Assembly (NCBI GenBank): GCA_027972325.1
Contig: JAPMOS010000055.1
Location: forward strand, 158,501 to 222,500
Length of the DNA stretch: 64,000 nucleotides
Origin: Paratrimastix pyriformis
Lineage: Eukaryota; Preaxostyla; Paratrimastigidae
Direction of reading: 5' to 3'
The first letter of the stretch is position 1; each line of letters begins with the position of its first letter. The notes under the pieces are model-generated. The model made no database searches. It saw only the letters and a list, made by a program, of their open reading frames with translations, and was not told where the DNA came from. This document shows, one piece after another, positions 10,097 to 20,312 of this stretch. A program made the translations under genes and the position numbers.

Positions 10097-10729
10097 ATGA
10101 GTCAATCAGAACTGCTTTTCATGGCAAAAGTGGCAAAAGCCTGTATGATGAAACAAAAGTACAACAAAGATTTCATGGTTCCATTGATTGGCACACTGTC
10201 GAGGAACCCTGAAATCGATGATAGCATAATTCCTCATGATGTCGAGCCTGAGGTGCCTGAAGAAGAACGAAAAGAACGTGTACGACCTCGAACAAAAGAG
10301 GAGCAACGCTTTGAAGAAGAAAGGAATTTTCATGAATACATGAAAGGTGGATACACACAAACTCAAATCATTGAAACCGTCAGACAACTCAGACCATATG
10401 TTCCTTCTCGTATCTTTAACGCAACAATCTTTGCTAAACAGAACTTTATTCGTGTGACACCTCAAGCATTTCGTGAGTTAAAAGCCCAAGTCTTTGATTT
10501 GAGCCCTGATGTGATTGCTGATATGGAACATGAGTACAACGTCGCTTCACACGCTAAAGGTAGTCGAAATATCACTAAACTATTTGGTTCAAAGTATGAG
10601 ACAGTCGCTGAGACAAAACAACAAATGCGTGCTGCAAAAGGCAAGAGACAACCAAAAGCTCATAATCCACAACCGCAAAAAGAATACAACTTACGGTCCA
10701 AAACACGGTTACGTGGAGGGAAAAAGTAA
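10097..10729 (+). CDS. Unknown basic P1 protein (210 aa)
   Basis: The gene starts 22 nt after the L1/F9-like stop and ends 14 nt before the next gene, so the three are probably co-expressed or share tight spacing. The N-terminal third is mixed, the centre acidic/Arg-rich (PEEERKERVRPRTKEEQRF), and the C-terminus strongly basic (YNLRSKTRLRGGKK), fitting a DNA- or RNA-binding virion core protein. No domain is recognised. It is not present after the right copy of the block, where sequence similarity stops at about 44,085. Confidence 0.5.
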   Translation: MSQSELLFMAKVAKACMMKQKYNKDFMVPLIGTLSRNPEIDDSIIPHDVEPEVPEEERKERVRPRTKEEQRFEEERNFHEYMKGGYTQTQIIETVRQLRPYVPSRIFNATIFAKQNFIRVTPQAFRELKAQVFDLSPDVIADMEHEYNVASHAKGSRNITKLFGSKYETVAETKQQMRAAKGKRQPKAHNPQPQKEYNLRSKTRLRGGKK

Positions 10730-10743
10730 GAATTTCTATTTGT

Positions 10744-11652
10744 ATGGTATTGACAACCATGCACAGAACAGTTGAAACTGTTAATGAAACTCAACTAAAT
10801 GATACTCTTCAAGAGCTCCATCACCCTAACAAAGTAATCCTTACGCCTTATGATGAGGCTATTGCTAAGCAAGATGAAAGCTTAGCACAGAATGTTGTGA
10901 AGATAAGTGGACAAACTGTGTTCATTAAAAAAGAATGGTATGAGCTGTCTGATGTGTTCAAACAACCTGTCATCTTCCAATCATTTGAGCGTTACATGAA
11001 ATGGATTTACCCTCTACTAAACAATTCCGGGCGCGACTTACAGTTCGATGACGATGTGGATTCCATGGCTGAACTCGGTGGATTCATTGAGGAGGTGTTT
11101 AAATACAAACTCGATAAGCTCCTCGTTGAATCTGTCGTGTGTGATGTATCACAAAATAGTGGACTCGTCGATGAGATACAAAAGATGAAACGTTACATCA
11201 ACAAGTACGAATCCTCAGTAAATTCATGCTGGGGTATCTTAAAGAAAAAGGTGACTGAACGAATGCAAAATTTCGAAAATGAATGGCTCGGCTTTATCAA
11301 AATGTGGAGCGTCGTATATCAAAATGATAAGTATAATGGCATCACCTACGATTTAATCCTGCAAGCTATCAAAGCAAACAACATAATTGACATCTGTGTG
11401 ATGAATGTGAAATACAACAACATTATCTAGAAGTTCATCCGCTACTTCGAGCTGTATGTCGTAAAGAATGATAAGACTGTCGTGTCAACCAATAAGTATG
11501 AACTCAGTTTAATGCTTCCTGATGCATCTGAAACTGTATCTAACATCGCTACATCCATTTCTGGCATCATCACCAATACAAAAGTCCTCGATAAAAGCAC
11601 ATTGCTTCGTCAGGTGTCAAATCTAATGTCGATGAAATCACTTACTGCTTAA
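10744..11652 (+). CDS. P1 protein X, in-frame TAG (about 302 aa if read through)
   Basis: The frame runs from 10,744 to a TAA at 11,650-11,652 with one TAG at 11,428-11,430. Protein-like sequence continues beyond the TAG (KFIRYFELYVV...), and the P2 protein at 18,484-19,133 is a paralogue across both sides of it, so the TAG interrupts a real gene. The same TAG is present in the inverted duplicate at 28,980. The protein is helical, without membrane segments; presence in both Polintons makes it a candidate core or minor virion protein. Its stop overlaps the convergent VLTF3-like gene by a few bases. Confidence 0.55.
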
Positions 11653-12164
11653 ACACCTAATTTAAGCTCATTCCACTTCTTCTCATACTTCTTTATGAAC
11701 TCTCGATTGACACAAATCCTTTTGTATAACTTCTTATCTTCAATACCATTAGCCTGTAATAATTTGTATATGATGAACTTGTAATTCATTCTATACTTCC
11801 TGATGGCTAACCTGTCTTTTATCTTAGCAAACTGTCTCTTCATGCTTTCCCTGACTGTTGGTGCTATCTGATAATGTACCATCTTGCTAAACACCTGGTT
11901 GAAATAATTCGATGGTTTATATGGCACATAATGTGATTTATTACGTGCTGCTCGCTCTTCCTGAAAATTACATACAAATGGTGTCTCTAACACACATCCA
12001 CAGTTCTGACAGACATTTAAACCTTCTGGTGTTGTAACTGCATCTGGCTTATCACAACACTTCCATTCTGGTTCTTTTGGTTCCTTCTCAACTTCCTGTC
12101 TATATAAGTCCAATGATAACTGCATCAAACGCTTTCTCTCTGCTTTCTCATCCATCTCCTTCAT
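11649..12164 (-). CDS. VLTF3-like late transcription factor (zinc ribbon), P1
   Basis: The 171-aa protein has an N-terminal charged helix, then a zinc ribbon with CC at residues 36-37 and CQNCGC about 16 residues later, and a C-terminal helical domain containing VPYKPSNYFNQVFSKM and NYKFIIYKLLQANG. Zinc ribbon followed by a helical domain with conserved Tyr/Phe and an ILxxL-like segment is the layout of the viral late transcription factor 3 (A2L-like) family, a hallmark of nucleocytoplasmic large DNA viruses. The likely role is directing RNA polymerase to late promoters. An identical copy lies at 28,246-28,761. Confidence 0.5.
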   Translation of the reverse strand: MKEMDEKAERKRLMQLSLDLYRQEVEKEPKEPEWKCCDKPDAVTTPEGLNVCQNCGCVLETPFVCNFQEERAARNKSHYVPYKPSNYFNQVFSKMVHYQIAPTVRESMKRQFAKIKDRLAIRKYRMNYKFIIYKLLQANGIEDKKLYKRICVNREFIKKYEKKWNELKLGV

Positions 12165-13044
12165 GATTAATATAACAATAGATTATATTAAATCAAAAAC
12201 AACAAAAGTTAAAATGCAGTGGCTGCTTGAACTTAAGCATCCACATATTAAACACTGCAAAGGCTAAAAAGTACACTTGAAAAGCAATGCTGCGTAACAA
12301 CAGTTGTTCGCTACGATACTCTCGGGCGGAAGGATTTGTGGTCACTTGAAATCCCGGGTTCGTAGTGACGTGCAAAAAAGCACGGACGATATGAACTGTA
12401 AGTTCACACGTAACTGAAACTATGTGACCGTTATCACTATTCATTTTGGTATTTTTGCCTTCTAAGCAACTTACATGATTCCATGGATGTATGCTGTTCA
12501 GTGATAGCCTGCGAAACACTTTTAGCGCTTATCAGTGCTTCCGGTTCTATTTGAACAAAATTCATTTGATGCTAAGCTCAATTCATGAGAAAACAACGCT
12601 GCGAAACACAATTGATATCTGAATGTGTTCCCGTCATTATTTAATCACTGCATGGCTTCTCATCAAAACATCCAACCATTCAGTCGGCTTCTTGTGCAAT
12701 GCACACAGATGTGTGCATTCGAATGAATGGTGCTACCATTCATTGCATGTATGCGGCTGATAGAATAGCACCTTTATGTGGTACTACTCCATAATTACTA
12801 TATTTCATAATTCTTTAAGCCATTTTTAGAAAATAATTTGAGCTATGTGCATTATTTCATGTCACTTTGCTGAGCCTTCAGTGATCCTGATTGAAATTTT
12901 GCTCATCTTGAACCTGTATCTAAAAATCACTACTTTCTCATTTTTGCCTCTTCTTGGTGCCCTATCTACTCAAATTCATCAAAAGTAAGATATCCATTGG
13001 ATATATTAGCTAAAAGTAAAACTGAAATCGAGAAAACACTCTAT
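12165..13044. other. P1 intergenic region with twin hairpin at 12,695-12,746
   Basis: About 880 bp without a supported gene; a 108-codon open frame here has no protein-like features. Near 12,700 there is a clear twin hairpin: a 10-bp stem AATGCACACA with a GA loop and a 10-bp stem AATGAATGGT with a GCT loop, separated by CG. It lies downstream of the GIY-YIG gene and upstream of the VLTF3-like gene, and is copied at about 27,666-27,717 in the inverted duplicate. Confidence 0.6.
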
Positions 13045-13516
13045 TTAGAAATCAATGAGGTACTCATAAAGTGCATCCTTATCTTCCTTCTGTATCTTCT
13101 TATGGTTTTTATCTTATCAAAAGCATTTGCTTGTATTGCTCTTTGTTAGTCTTAGCTGAAATGCCTAAGTAGGCAATTGATGACTGCAAACTGTTCAATG
13201 TCTTCCTGAGTTGTGGTGGTAAGAGTTTCTTTGACTCTCCATACTCAAATACGAGGTCATCAAATGTAAAACTACTTTCACATCTTTGTTTAACCTGATT
13301 TGGATTCAATTTCAATGCTACACTGCATGCATATAGTGACTTGTATATTGTTTTCGTACCATCCGTCTTATTTGTCACTATTACTTGAGTCCTTGCTCCT
13401 TTCACATATTTCTCCTTCTTCTTGTATTCTCTCGGCTTGTAGTTCGACAAATCCTTGCAAAACGTCTTCTTGTATTTCTCCTGTTGGTATTCTTTGCGCT
13501 CATCTTCAGTGCGACA
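13045..13516 (-). pseudogene. GIY-YIG endonuclease of P1, 3' part, split by P2
   Basis: The frame enters from the P2 boundary with CRTEDERKEYQQEKYKK, a basic helical segment typical of what follows a GIY-YIG domain in viral nucleases, then a NUMOD-like DNA-binding unit (DGTKTIYKSLYACSVAL). The 5' part, with the catalytic domain, is at 32,997-33,283 on the same strand. The two join in frame across P2 when one CGACA duplication is discounted. Two single-base homopolymer differences from the duplicate copy (26,892-27,365) shift the frame near 13,105-13,120. Confidence 0.75.
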
Positions 13517-13937
13517 AGTAAGTAAAGGAGACCCCGTACATAAAACTTTCTATGATGGGAAGAGGTCATGGAGTCATGGTTATTAAGAAAAGTGCCATCA
13601 TAAATGGGCTGACCTGCACCTGCCCATCATAAAAACTTCGTCATTTTATGAAAATCCTCGTCGGGATTTGTGACGTGAAATTTTCCATCCACTGGTAGGC
13701 GTAGGGTGGGAAAAGGGAGAGTGAGACGTATGGGGATACATGAAATTGATTTCCTAACATGAATACAATTTTATTTCCTTCATTTTATGTCCTCTCCTTA
13801 TGTTATTCATCTTCTGACTTCTTCTCTCTGTCTTCTAACGAATAGGATCCGAAGTTGGGAAGAATACGCAGTCTTCACACTCAAACTTTGTTCTCGTCAT
13901 ATTCTGATCTCTCCTTATTATTCTTTCATCTTATGAC
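13517..13937. repeat. P2 left terminal inverted repeat
   Basis: Starts AGTAAGTAAAGGAGACCCCG against the GIY-YIG gene and ends at the inner boundary near CTTATGAC (13,930-13,937), next to the integrase 3' end. The reverse complement is at 32,566-32,996; a duplicated copy is at 26,471-26,891. Confidence 0.88.
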
Positions 13938-14690
13938 ATCAGCAGATGACTATTCAAGTTGCTTTTTTAATCTGATGAGCTTTTTTGTGTTGATGATATT
14001 GTTTTCATCGATTCCTTCTCGTTTCAGCTTCATCAAGTCACGGTTTATTGAAACTTTTGTGAATTTCATGAGACACATCTTCAATATTTTATGTTCAACA
14101 GTGTCAATCTTTTGAAGTTCGTCTGTCTTAAAACGTCGACGTTTACCATCAATAACCCATTTTGTGCCTTCACGTTTGGAAATGTTATATATCTCTTTAC
14201 TGAAACGTGGAATTTCTTTCGAATATTTGCCTACATGTTCATAAATTCTCACTGTATCGCCTGGTTTAAATTTCTCACCAAGTCGCTCGACAATAATTGA
14301 ATTTTCTTGAGAAATCTGGCTATGGAATTGTTTTTGCATTGGAACATTTTTGAAAACAAAATTTGGAGTCTTCATCAATAACCCTTTATGTGGAGTGTTG
14401 TTTTAATTGGTGACCAGTTCTTGAAATATTGAACTGATATTGACATGTTGGAGATTTTCAAGACTGAAAATATATTTAAAAAGCAGTTGCTTTAATGTTC
14501 TTGTGAGACGATCAATGATTCCGAGTCGATTTCCACCAACAATGTGATCATCACTTGCAGATTCAAAACGACAAATAATATTGCGGTCGTTGTTGAAAGC
14601 AAGGAATGATTTTTCATTAAATTCGTCATCCCTTCAAGTTGGTAGGGGGATTTTGAATATCATGTTGTAAATTATTTAAGAATTCTTTGT
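13938..14690 (-). pseudogene. P2 integrase, 3' fragment in left arm
   Basis: This is the C-terminal half of the integrase whose fuller copy is at 25,325-26,458. The frame 13,950-14,378 encodes the C-terminal domain (GDTVRIYEHVGKYSKE and a basic tail), and 14,380-14,690 the part containing GIIDR. The gene breaks off at 14,690 where Harbinger sequence begins, with five bases (TTTGT) shared by both parents at the junction. Confidence 0.75.
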
Positions 14691-16292
14691 CGCTTTGTCC
14701 TGTGTTTGTCGGTCACCTCGTTCTTCATTTTCTCATAGCTACATGGCGAAAGGACGATGGAAGGAGTGACTCATGTACGCAGACTTCAATCTGGTCCGGA
14801 CTTGTGTGGGGGTTTTGCCTGTCTTCTCGGCAATGACTGCGACAATTCTGCTGAGAGGCTCTCCGTGGTGAAGTTGTTCGGCTTCTTGCTTCTTCTGGAT
14901 GTCCTCTTTTGTCCACCGTGAGCGTGAAGAGATTTCTTCTTCGCACTGGCCTCCGTCTTTGTTTCTCTTCCTTCTCTCCGTCGGCGTCCGAGTGCTCTTC
15001 TTCTGTGGTATCCGAAGCGTCGGTGGATTTTGCAAGGTCTTCTTCGTTGTCGTCATCCACCACAACCAAACTTCTTTTGTTGCGTTTCGGCATGAACTCT
15101 TGGCGAATGGTTTGCCGGACGAGTATGAGTAACCCAGGGAGGTTCGCAATTCGCCGGAAAATGACTCTGCCCTGGGTAAACCGAATTCGGGATGAATATT
15201 CACGCTTTCCCGTCACAGAACGACAGTGTCGAGGATTTTATGGATGCAGTTCGCTTGTTTTACACGAAATTTGGGAGAAATATGGCAGTCGTGCAAGCCA
15301 ACTCGTCAGTGACATTTCCACATATTCATCTTGAAGAACCCGAACATAGAACAACCCAAATAAATTGCTCCGTTTCTCTGGTGGACAAACCAGTATAACA
15401 CGCATCTTGTGGAGGGTGTTCACGAAGGAGTTGGTCGCGAGGCCAACCGAAAATTTATATGGAGAATGAGTGAATATTTGGCAACCAATATGAATGAGAT
15501 CTCACTGGATGCGCGTTTTCATGAACCTGCGCCACAGGGACTGTTCGCACCTTGCGTTTTGTGCCTCGATGCCACGTATTTCCCCTGCCCACGCATGCCG
15601 ATCACGAGATTCATGCAAGATACTTTAATACTCATCGGAGGTGTGAGTGCCTCAAATATGAGGCAGCTGTGACCACCACAACGGGGCAGCTGTGCTGGTG
15701 GAAAGGGCCACTGATTGGATCGGCCCACGATTTGACCGTTTTCCGTCACTTTGGGCTTGCTGACCAGCTGCTGCCCGGCGAAAGAGTGCTTGCCGACTCT
15801 GCATACATTGGCGAGCCCTGTGCTGTCACCCCATACCGGCGCAACCAGATCGTCGGAGAGCGCAGGCTCCTTTTTAATCGCCACCACCACTCTGTGCGTG
15901 CCATTGTGGAGCAATTTTTCGGGCGTTTGTGCGACTTTTCTTGTCTGATGGAGACATGGCGCCATGACGAAGAGCTGCACATGTTCACCGCTCACGCCCT
16001 TGCCCAGACGACGGCCATCAAACTGCGTCATGAGCCCCTTCGCATCGACATCAACCCTCTCTTGTTGTAAGAAATGTATGTGCTGCTTGCGTGAATATAC
16101 AAAATATACACTGTACATAATATATATACACCGATCTGTACATATCTATGTTTATGTGCAATAGGAACCGCCCCGACCGGCCCATACATAAAAGTTGTAG
16201 AAACGAAGGTGACTATGCCACACGATCGCATGCATCGAGTACATTCATTCCCCAAAATGTATACAGTTTCTATACGGAATGTTGCCTGGCCC
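14686..16292 (+). mobile_element. PIF/Harbinger transposon copy 1, left end missing
   Basis: Nearly identical to the complete copy at 19,134-21,404 but lacking about the first 660 bp. It keeps part of the Myb-like gene (minus strand, about 14,720-15,090), the whole transposase region (15,192-16,070, broken by single-base indels) and the right terminal repeat ending GTTGCCTGGCCC at 16,292. It has an extra 13-bp sequence near 16,079 relative to copy 2. The missing left end is replaced by P2 integrase sequence at the inverted-duplication breakpoint. Confidence 0.85.
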
Positions 16293-16340
16293 AATAATAT
16301 AGAAATAACTATCTCTTTCTATATTATAAAGAATAGTATA

Positions 16341-16571
16341 ATGGCACGTGAAGTATTATTAAGAGCAGTGAGTGTGATTGTTACAGAGGGTGATCATGTG
16401 AAAATTACGAGAGAGAGTAACAATGTATGGGTAAAAATCAAGACAATCGCCAAAGATGGAAAATCAATGACAGGTGTTTTGGAGAATGATGTGATACCAG
16501 AGAACAAGAAATACAAGATTGGGAAGAAGGTTAAATTTGAGACAGATGAGATCATACAAGTGCTCGTTTAA
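16341..16571 (+). CDS. DUF2314-like small beta protein, P2
   Basis: The ATG at 16,341 starts MAREVLLRAV; frame upstream of it reads through the Harbinger end and is not part of the gene. The 76-aa protein has the pattern GDHVKITR, VWVKIKTI, MTGVLEND, YKIGKKVKFETDEI. It matches a P1 protein at 41,114-41,350 and resembles the bacterial DUF2314 (YegJ-like) pattern of WVxVxxI...GxLxNxP...GDxVxFxxxEI. The role is unknown; presence in two divergent Polintons suggests a conserved accessory function. It lies 48 nt from the right end of Harbinger copy 1. Confidence 0.5.
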   Translation: MAREVLLRAVSVIVTEGDHVKITRESNNVWVKIKTIAKDGKSMTGVLENDVIPENKKYKIGKKVKFETDEIIQVLV

Positions 16572-16607
16572 TGAATTTAATATATAAGGAAATATTATAT
16601 ATTAAAT

Positions 16608-17000
16608 TTATTCATTGATTTTAGTGATAGTAATATCATCAGACTGATATTTGGCACAGGATTTTTTTTTAATATTTTCAATAGTTTGCATTGTAAGATG
16701 AAGGTCACTAGCGATACCAGATAGACGATTGTATTCACGTCTCATATTGTGGATTTTATCGACGAGAAGCCATTGAGGTGAGGTATTGACGATGCGACCA
16801 CCTTGAAGATGTTTTCCACGATTATTTTGAATGAGTTTTGTTACTTCGATCACCCCGTCACCACCATTCATTTTTTTATAGACAGAAGTCAAACAACAAT
16901 TTAGATGTTGTGCAACGTCATGCACATTATGAAAGTCCTGACAGATTCCGGTCTGATGGTTTGTTACTCTCCAACCATATTGTTTTGTTTGTCGAGTCAT
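16608..17000 (-). CDS. NUMOD-like putative DNA-binding protein, P2 (130 aa)
   Basis: The N-terminal half (GWRVTNHQTGICQDFHNVHDVAQHLNC) has the form of a NUMOD1-type helix-turn-helix: a beta hairpin followed by a helix that begins after aromatic and small residues and is continued by a short variable part (SVYKKMN). A similar unit follows the GIY-YIG domain in P1. A catalytic domain is not present, so it may be a remnant of a homing-type nuclease or a stand-alone regulator. It converges on the DUF2314-like gene. Confidence 0.4.
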   Translation of the reverse strand: MTRQTKQYGWRVTNHQTGICQDFHNVHDVAQHLNCCLTSVYKKMNGGDGVIEVTKLIQNNRGKHLQGGRIVNTSPQWLLVDKIHNMRREYNRLSGIASDLHLTMQTIENIKKKSCAKYQSDDITITKINE

Positions 17001-17070
17001 ATTTGCTATATTATTATTCTATATATTTCGTTTTTTTAAATTAAGAAAAAGAGAGAATTAAAAAATAACC

Positions 17071-17836
17071 TCAATCCTTGATTAAATTAACCCAGTGTGT
17101 TTCTTTCCAGAAGTGATATAAAAGATCATTATCATGATCTTGTAATAACGCTTTCGCGAGAAGAAAGCGGTCACGAAAATTTACAATTTTAGAAAATTTG
17201 ATTACTTCCTTTTTCAAATCATTTCGAAACATGCGACGATTAAAATATTGTTCTGCGATGGGAAACAAACACTGAATACCTCCGCGAATAGTATCAGTTT
17301 CATTAACATCAATCTCCTTGCGATCATACTTGTATTTTCGAGTGATCTCATAATTGTTTTCGCCTTTATATTTAATAATTGTAGTGCATCCGAGAAATTA
17401 GTCGGGATTTCCAACCTGATGTGAATATAAGTGAGTGCTTCATCAAAAGTCTTGATTAATGAGGTCATCATGACAATTTGGTGTAACATTTGACCCATAC
17501 TCGGCTCATATTCATTGAAGAATATCATCCGACCTTGGTATTTGGCGGCCTTCATGATTCGTCGTTGGTAAATCATGGAGTCTCGCGCATGCTTGATAAA
17601 AATGCCAATAGGAGAACGGATGGTATTTTTAAATTTATAAATTCTCGATTTTCTCGGAATTGCCTTAATTGATTGGCATCATTTTGTTGCTCCAGAAGCC
17701 ACAAAATCCGACTATATGGTCCACATCCAAGAACATTCAGAATTTTTCGGATCTCCGGTAGATCAGAATTAATTTGAGAATCATAATATGCGATGAGATT
17801 ATCAATTCGTTTCATGTAAACATCTCGTAATCCCAT
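17071..17836 (-). pseudogene. Unknown P2 gene, three frames
   Basis: Three overlapping frames (17,573-17,836, 17,214-17,576, 17,071-17,268) read as successive parts of one helical protein of about 250 residues that begins MGLRDVYMKRIDNL. Frame changes fall near 17,580 and 17,230-17,300. Its position between the protease and the small genes fits a virion gene. I do not recognise the family. Confidence 0.4.
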
Positions 17837-17966
17837 GTAGAATTCAGTAATAAATGGTGATTCATTTTTTGCATTTTCTTATATATAATAGAATTAGATA
17901 ATTTATTTTTATATTAAAATATTTGGAAATTAAATTCTAGATATTTTAATTTATAATTAATTATTT

Positions 17967-18443
17967 TTATTTAATGAACTTTTTTAATAATCGGATGCAG
18001 CGGGTATCATTTGCTTTGGCACTATTATTTTTGAATGAGTATATGATATCATATGGTGCGTAATCTTGTGATCTCATCACAATAAACAGAATGCAGTAGT
18101 ATCCACACATATTGGAGTTGATATTTTGAATTTCATTAGTGGAATATATACAGGTTTTCCTCGAACGATATAAAAAGTCTCTGATGGCTGGCGGAGGAAT
18201 AACTCCGAAACTATCATAATATTCACAATATTCCTGTCCATGAAATGCACAAACCCAATGACTCCCTCGTTCTTTTGTTGTATTTAAATTAATTACAATA
18301 CTCTGGCCATCTCGGAGTGGTTCCAGATTCTTGAGTTGGTCAATACAGTAACAACCACGGTAATCTGGTGATGCCCGATAGAGAACATCATCTATTTCAT
18401 CTAAATATAATGGATGTATCTTTGAAAGTATATCAACGGTCAT
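17967..18443 (-). CDS. Adenain-like cysteine protease (PRO), P2
   Basis: The 158-aa protein starts at the ATG at 18,443 (MTVDILSK). Catalytic His lies in GSHWVCAF, the acidic residue in YYDSFG and the nucleophile Cys in SNMCGYYC, with Asn instead of the usual Gln shortly before it. This is the C5/C48 adenain-type fold that Polintons, virophages and adenoviruses use to mature capsid proteins. The size is close to that of other Polinton proteases, and the gene sits among probable structural genes. It is the clearest morphogenesis gene of P2; P1 shows no protease in the window. Confidence 0.8.
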   Translation of the reverse strand: MTVDILSKIHPLYLDEIDDVLYRASPDYRGCYCIDQLKNLEPLRDGQSIVINLNTTKERGSHWVCAFHGQEYCEYYDSFGVIPPPAIRDFLYRSRKTCIYSTNEIQNINSNMCGYYCILFIVMRSQDYAPYDIIYSFKNNSAKANDTRCIRLLKKFIK

Positions 18444-18483
18444 ATATAATGCTAAATACAAAATAATTATTATATAATGTTCT

Positions 18484-19133
18484 TTACTGTGTTTTCTTTA
18501 ATAATTGTGACACCTGTGTGATTGAGCTCAGTTGTTGTAATAATGCCGATTTGTCATATTTCGCCGCATTTTGGATCAGACTTGTGAAAGCGCTTGCGAC
18601 ACCAGAAGTGGTGGATAATAAATTATTATCAAGAAGTTCCTGCGACAGTTTGGCTGTGATATCTTTTAATCTGCTTTCTTTCTTATCCATCACCATTTCT
18701 TTTAAATGGGTCAAGAATTCAAAGATGACGTAGTTATAGATGGCATTCAAATTATTAAGACTTAAATAGTTTTGATTCCGTATGGTGTCCAGAATGACTA
18801 AGAAAGTGATCTTATTATATTGTTCATCATGATATTTATCAGCAATCACACCGATATAGGTATCCCATATAACCTGGAAACCTTTCAATCTGGCACAATA
18901 TCCAAAATTAAAACATTTTGAGTCATGTGAACCGATGTATATCTTCACTTGATTAATCAGTTTGGATAAGCCAGATGTATCCGCTAATTCTTGTATTTGG
19001 TATGACGTTAACTCAATGCCATAATATTTGATTTCATTCAATAATTCTCCCATTTCTTGCATTGTATCACAATTTTCGGAGAATTTCAATTTTTCTTCAC
19101 GCAATATTGGTGCTATATATTTGATATATATTT
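18484..19133 (-). pseudogene. P2 protein X, 5' end lost at the Harbinger insertion
   Basis: Residues from YIKYIAPILREEKLKF onward align with P1 protein X (YMKWIYPLLNNSGRDLQF...) over the whole remaining length. The roughly 90 N-terminal residues that P1 X has are absent; coding stops at the Harbinger terminal repeat at 19,134 and does not resume on the other side, where a plus-strand gene begins within 11 bp. Sequence was therefore lost at, or after, the insertion. The function is unknown; the sequence is helical. Confidence 0.6.
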
Positions 19134-19618
19134 GGGCCAGGCAACATTCCGTATAGATAACCACAAGACTCTCGAAAAATGCACACCTTGTGCCGACGCA
19201 CCACATTCACCAGACAAGCACCCCATCCTCATCGCTCCTTCACCGGAGTCCTTCATGTATAATGCTGCAGAATGTGTATCTATATGTATGTACAGGTATA
19301 TGCATGTATATAATGTAGAAAACGGAATATATTTTTTCAACATCAAAAGGAGAACCAGGCACTTATTCCAGAAGGACCCGCGCAGCTCCTTCTGCCGTGA
19401 TCCGGGTGAAGTGGAGTACTTTGTAGCCGGGGTGGGGTGAACCCGGGGTTGCACTTGTCAGATCGACATCTGGAGGGACGGCCAGATCACCCTGAATGGT
19501 GTCGACAACCCAGGGTGGGGGTGCGTTGGGACCCTCGATGGGAGGGGCATGTAGCACCCACTGCAGGCCATTATTGCCTCGGGTGATTGTGAGCGTAAGA
19601 AAAAAGAGATGAACCCCG

Positions 19619-20212
19619 CTACTGACCTCGGACAATTGATGTTTTGATTGAAGCTGGAATGTAGAGATGTATTCCGTCCTGTTCAATCTTCCAAGAATGG
19701 AAAGCAATTTTTGAAGGGACTGTGGATGACACTGGATGAGGTGTGCTGTTCAGCCGGGCAAACTGTCTTTCAAACTCTGCCGAGCTTTCTGGGAGCAGTT
19801 TTGTCGCTTTGTCCTCGTGTTTGTCGGTCACCTCGTTCTTCATTTTCTCATAGCTACATGGCGAAAAAGTACGATGGAAGGAGTGACTCATGTACGCAGA
19901 CTTCAATCTGGTCCGGACTTGTGTGGGGGTTTTGCCTGTCTTCTCGGCAATGACTGCGACAATTCTGCTGAGAGGCTCTCCGTGGTGAAGTTGTTCGGCT
20001 TCTTGCTTCTTCTGGATGTCCTCTTTTGTCCACCGTGAGCGTGAAGAAGATTTCTTCTTCGCACTGGCCTCCTTCTTTGTTTTCTCTTCCTTCTCTCCGT
20101 CGGCGTCCGAGTGCTCTTCTTCTGTGGTATCCAAAGCGTCGGTGGATTTTGCAAGGTCTTCTTCGTTGTCGTCATCCACCACAACCAAACTTCTTTTGTT
20201 GCGTTTCGGCAT
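19619..20212 (-). CDS. Myb/SANT-like Harbinger protein
   Basis: The 197-aa protein begins MPKRNKRSLVVVDDDNEEDL, with an acidic then basic N-terminus, followed by a Myb-like trihelix: SRSRWTKEDIQKKQEAEQL, a middle helix (PLSRIVAVIAEKTG) and a recognition helix (TPTQVRTRLKSAYM). In Harbinger elements this partner imports the transposase and binds the transposon ends. A truncated, frameshifted version is in copy 1 at about 14,720-15,090. Confidence 0.75.
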   Translation of the reverse strand: MPKRNKRSLVVVDDDNEEDLAKSTDALDTTEEEHSDADGEKEEKTKKEASAKKKSSSRSRWTKEDIQKKQEAEQLHHGEPLSRIVAVIAEKTGKTPTQVRTRLKSAYMSHSFHRTFSPCSYEKMKNEVTDKHEDKATKLLPESSAEFERQFARLNSTPHPVSSTVPSKIAFHSWKIEQDGIHLYIPASIKTSIVRGQ

Positions 20213-20312
20213 GAACTCTTGGCGAATGGTTTGCCGGACGAGTATGAGTAACCCCAGGGGAGGTTCGCAATTCGCCGGAAAATGACTCTGACCTTGGTAA
20301 ACCGAATTCGGG

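Larger units (their letters stand above)
11040..14690. repeat. Left arm of a 3.65-kb inverted duplication
   Basis: The reverse complement of this segment occurs at 25,712-29,370 and appears almost identical, differing mainly in homopolymer lengths (arms 3,651 and 3,659 bp). The arm runs from inside protein X of P1, through VLTF3 and the GIY-YIG 3' part, across the P1/P2 boundary at 13,516, through the P2 terminal repeat and into the middle of the P2 integrase. It therefore arose after P2 entered P1. Confidence 0.9.

Noticed and set aside
12330-12400. Possible tRNA fragment (CCCGGGTTCG)
   Set aside because: No cloverleaf or A box could be built around it, and the match to a B box is partial.
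12193-12519. 108-codon frame, also at 27,891-28,217
   Set aside because: Conservation follows from the inverted duplication. The composition is not protein-like and it lies in a P1 intergenic region with a hairpin.
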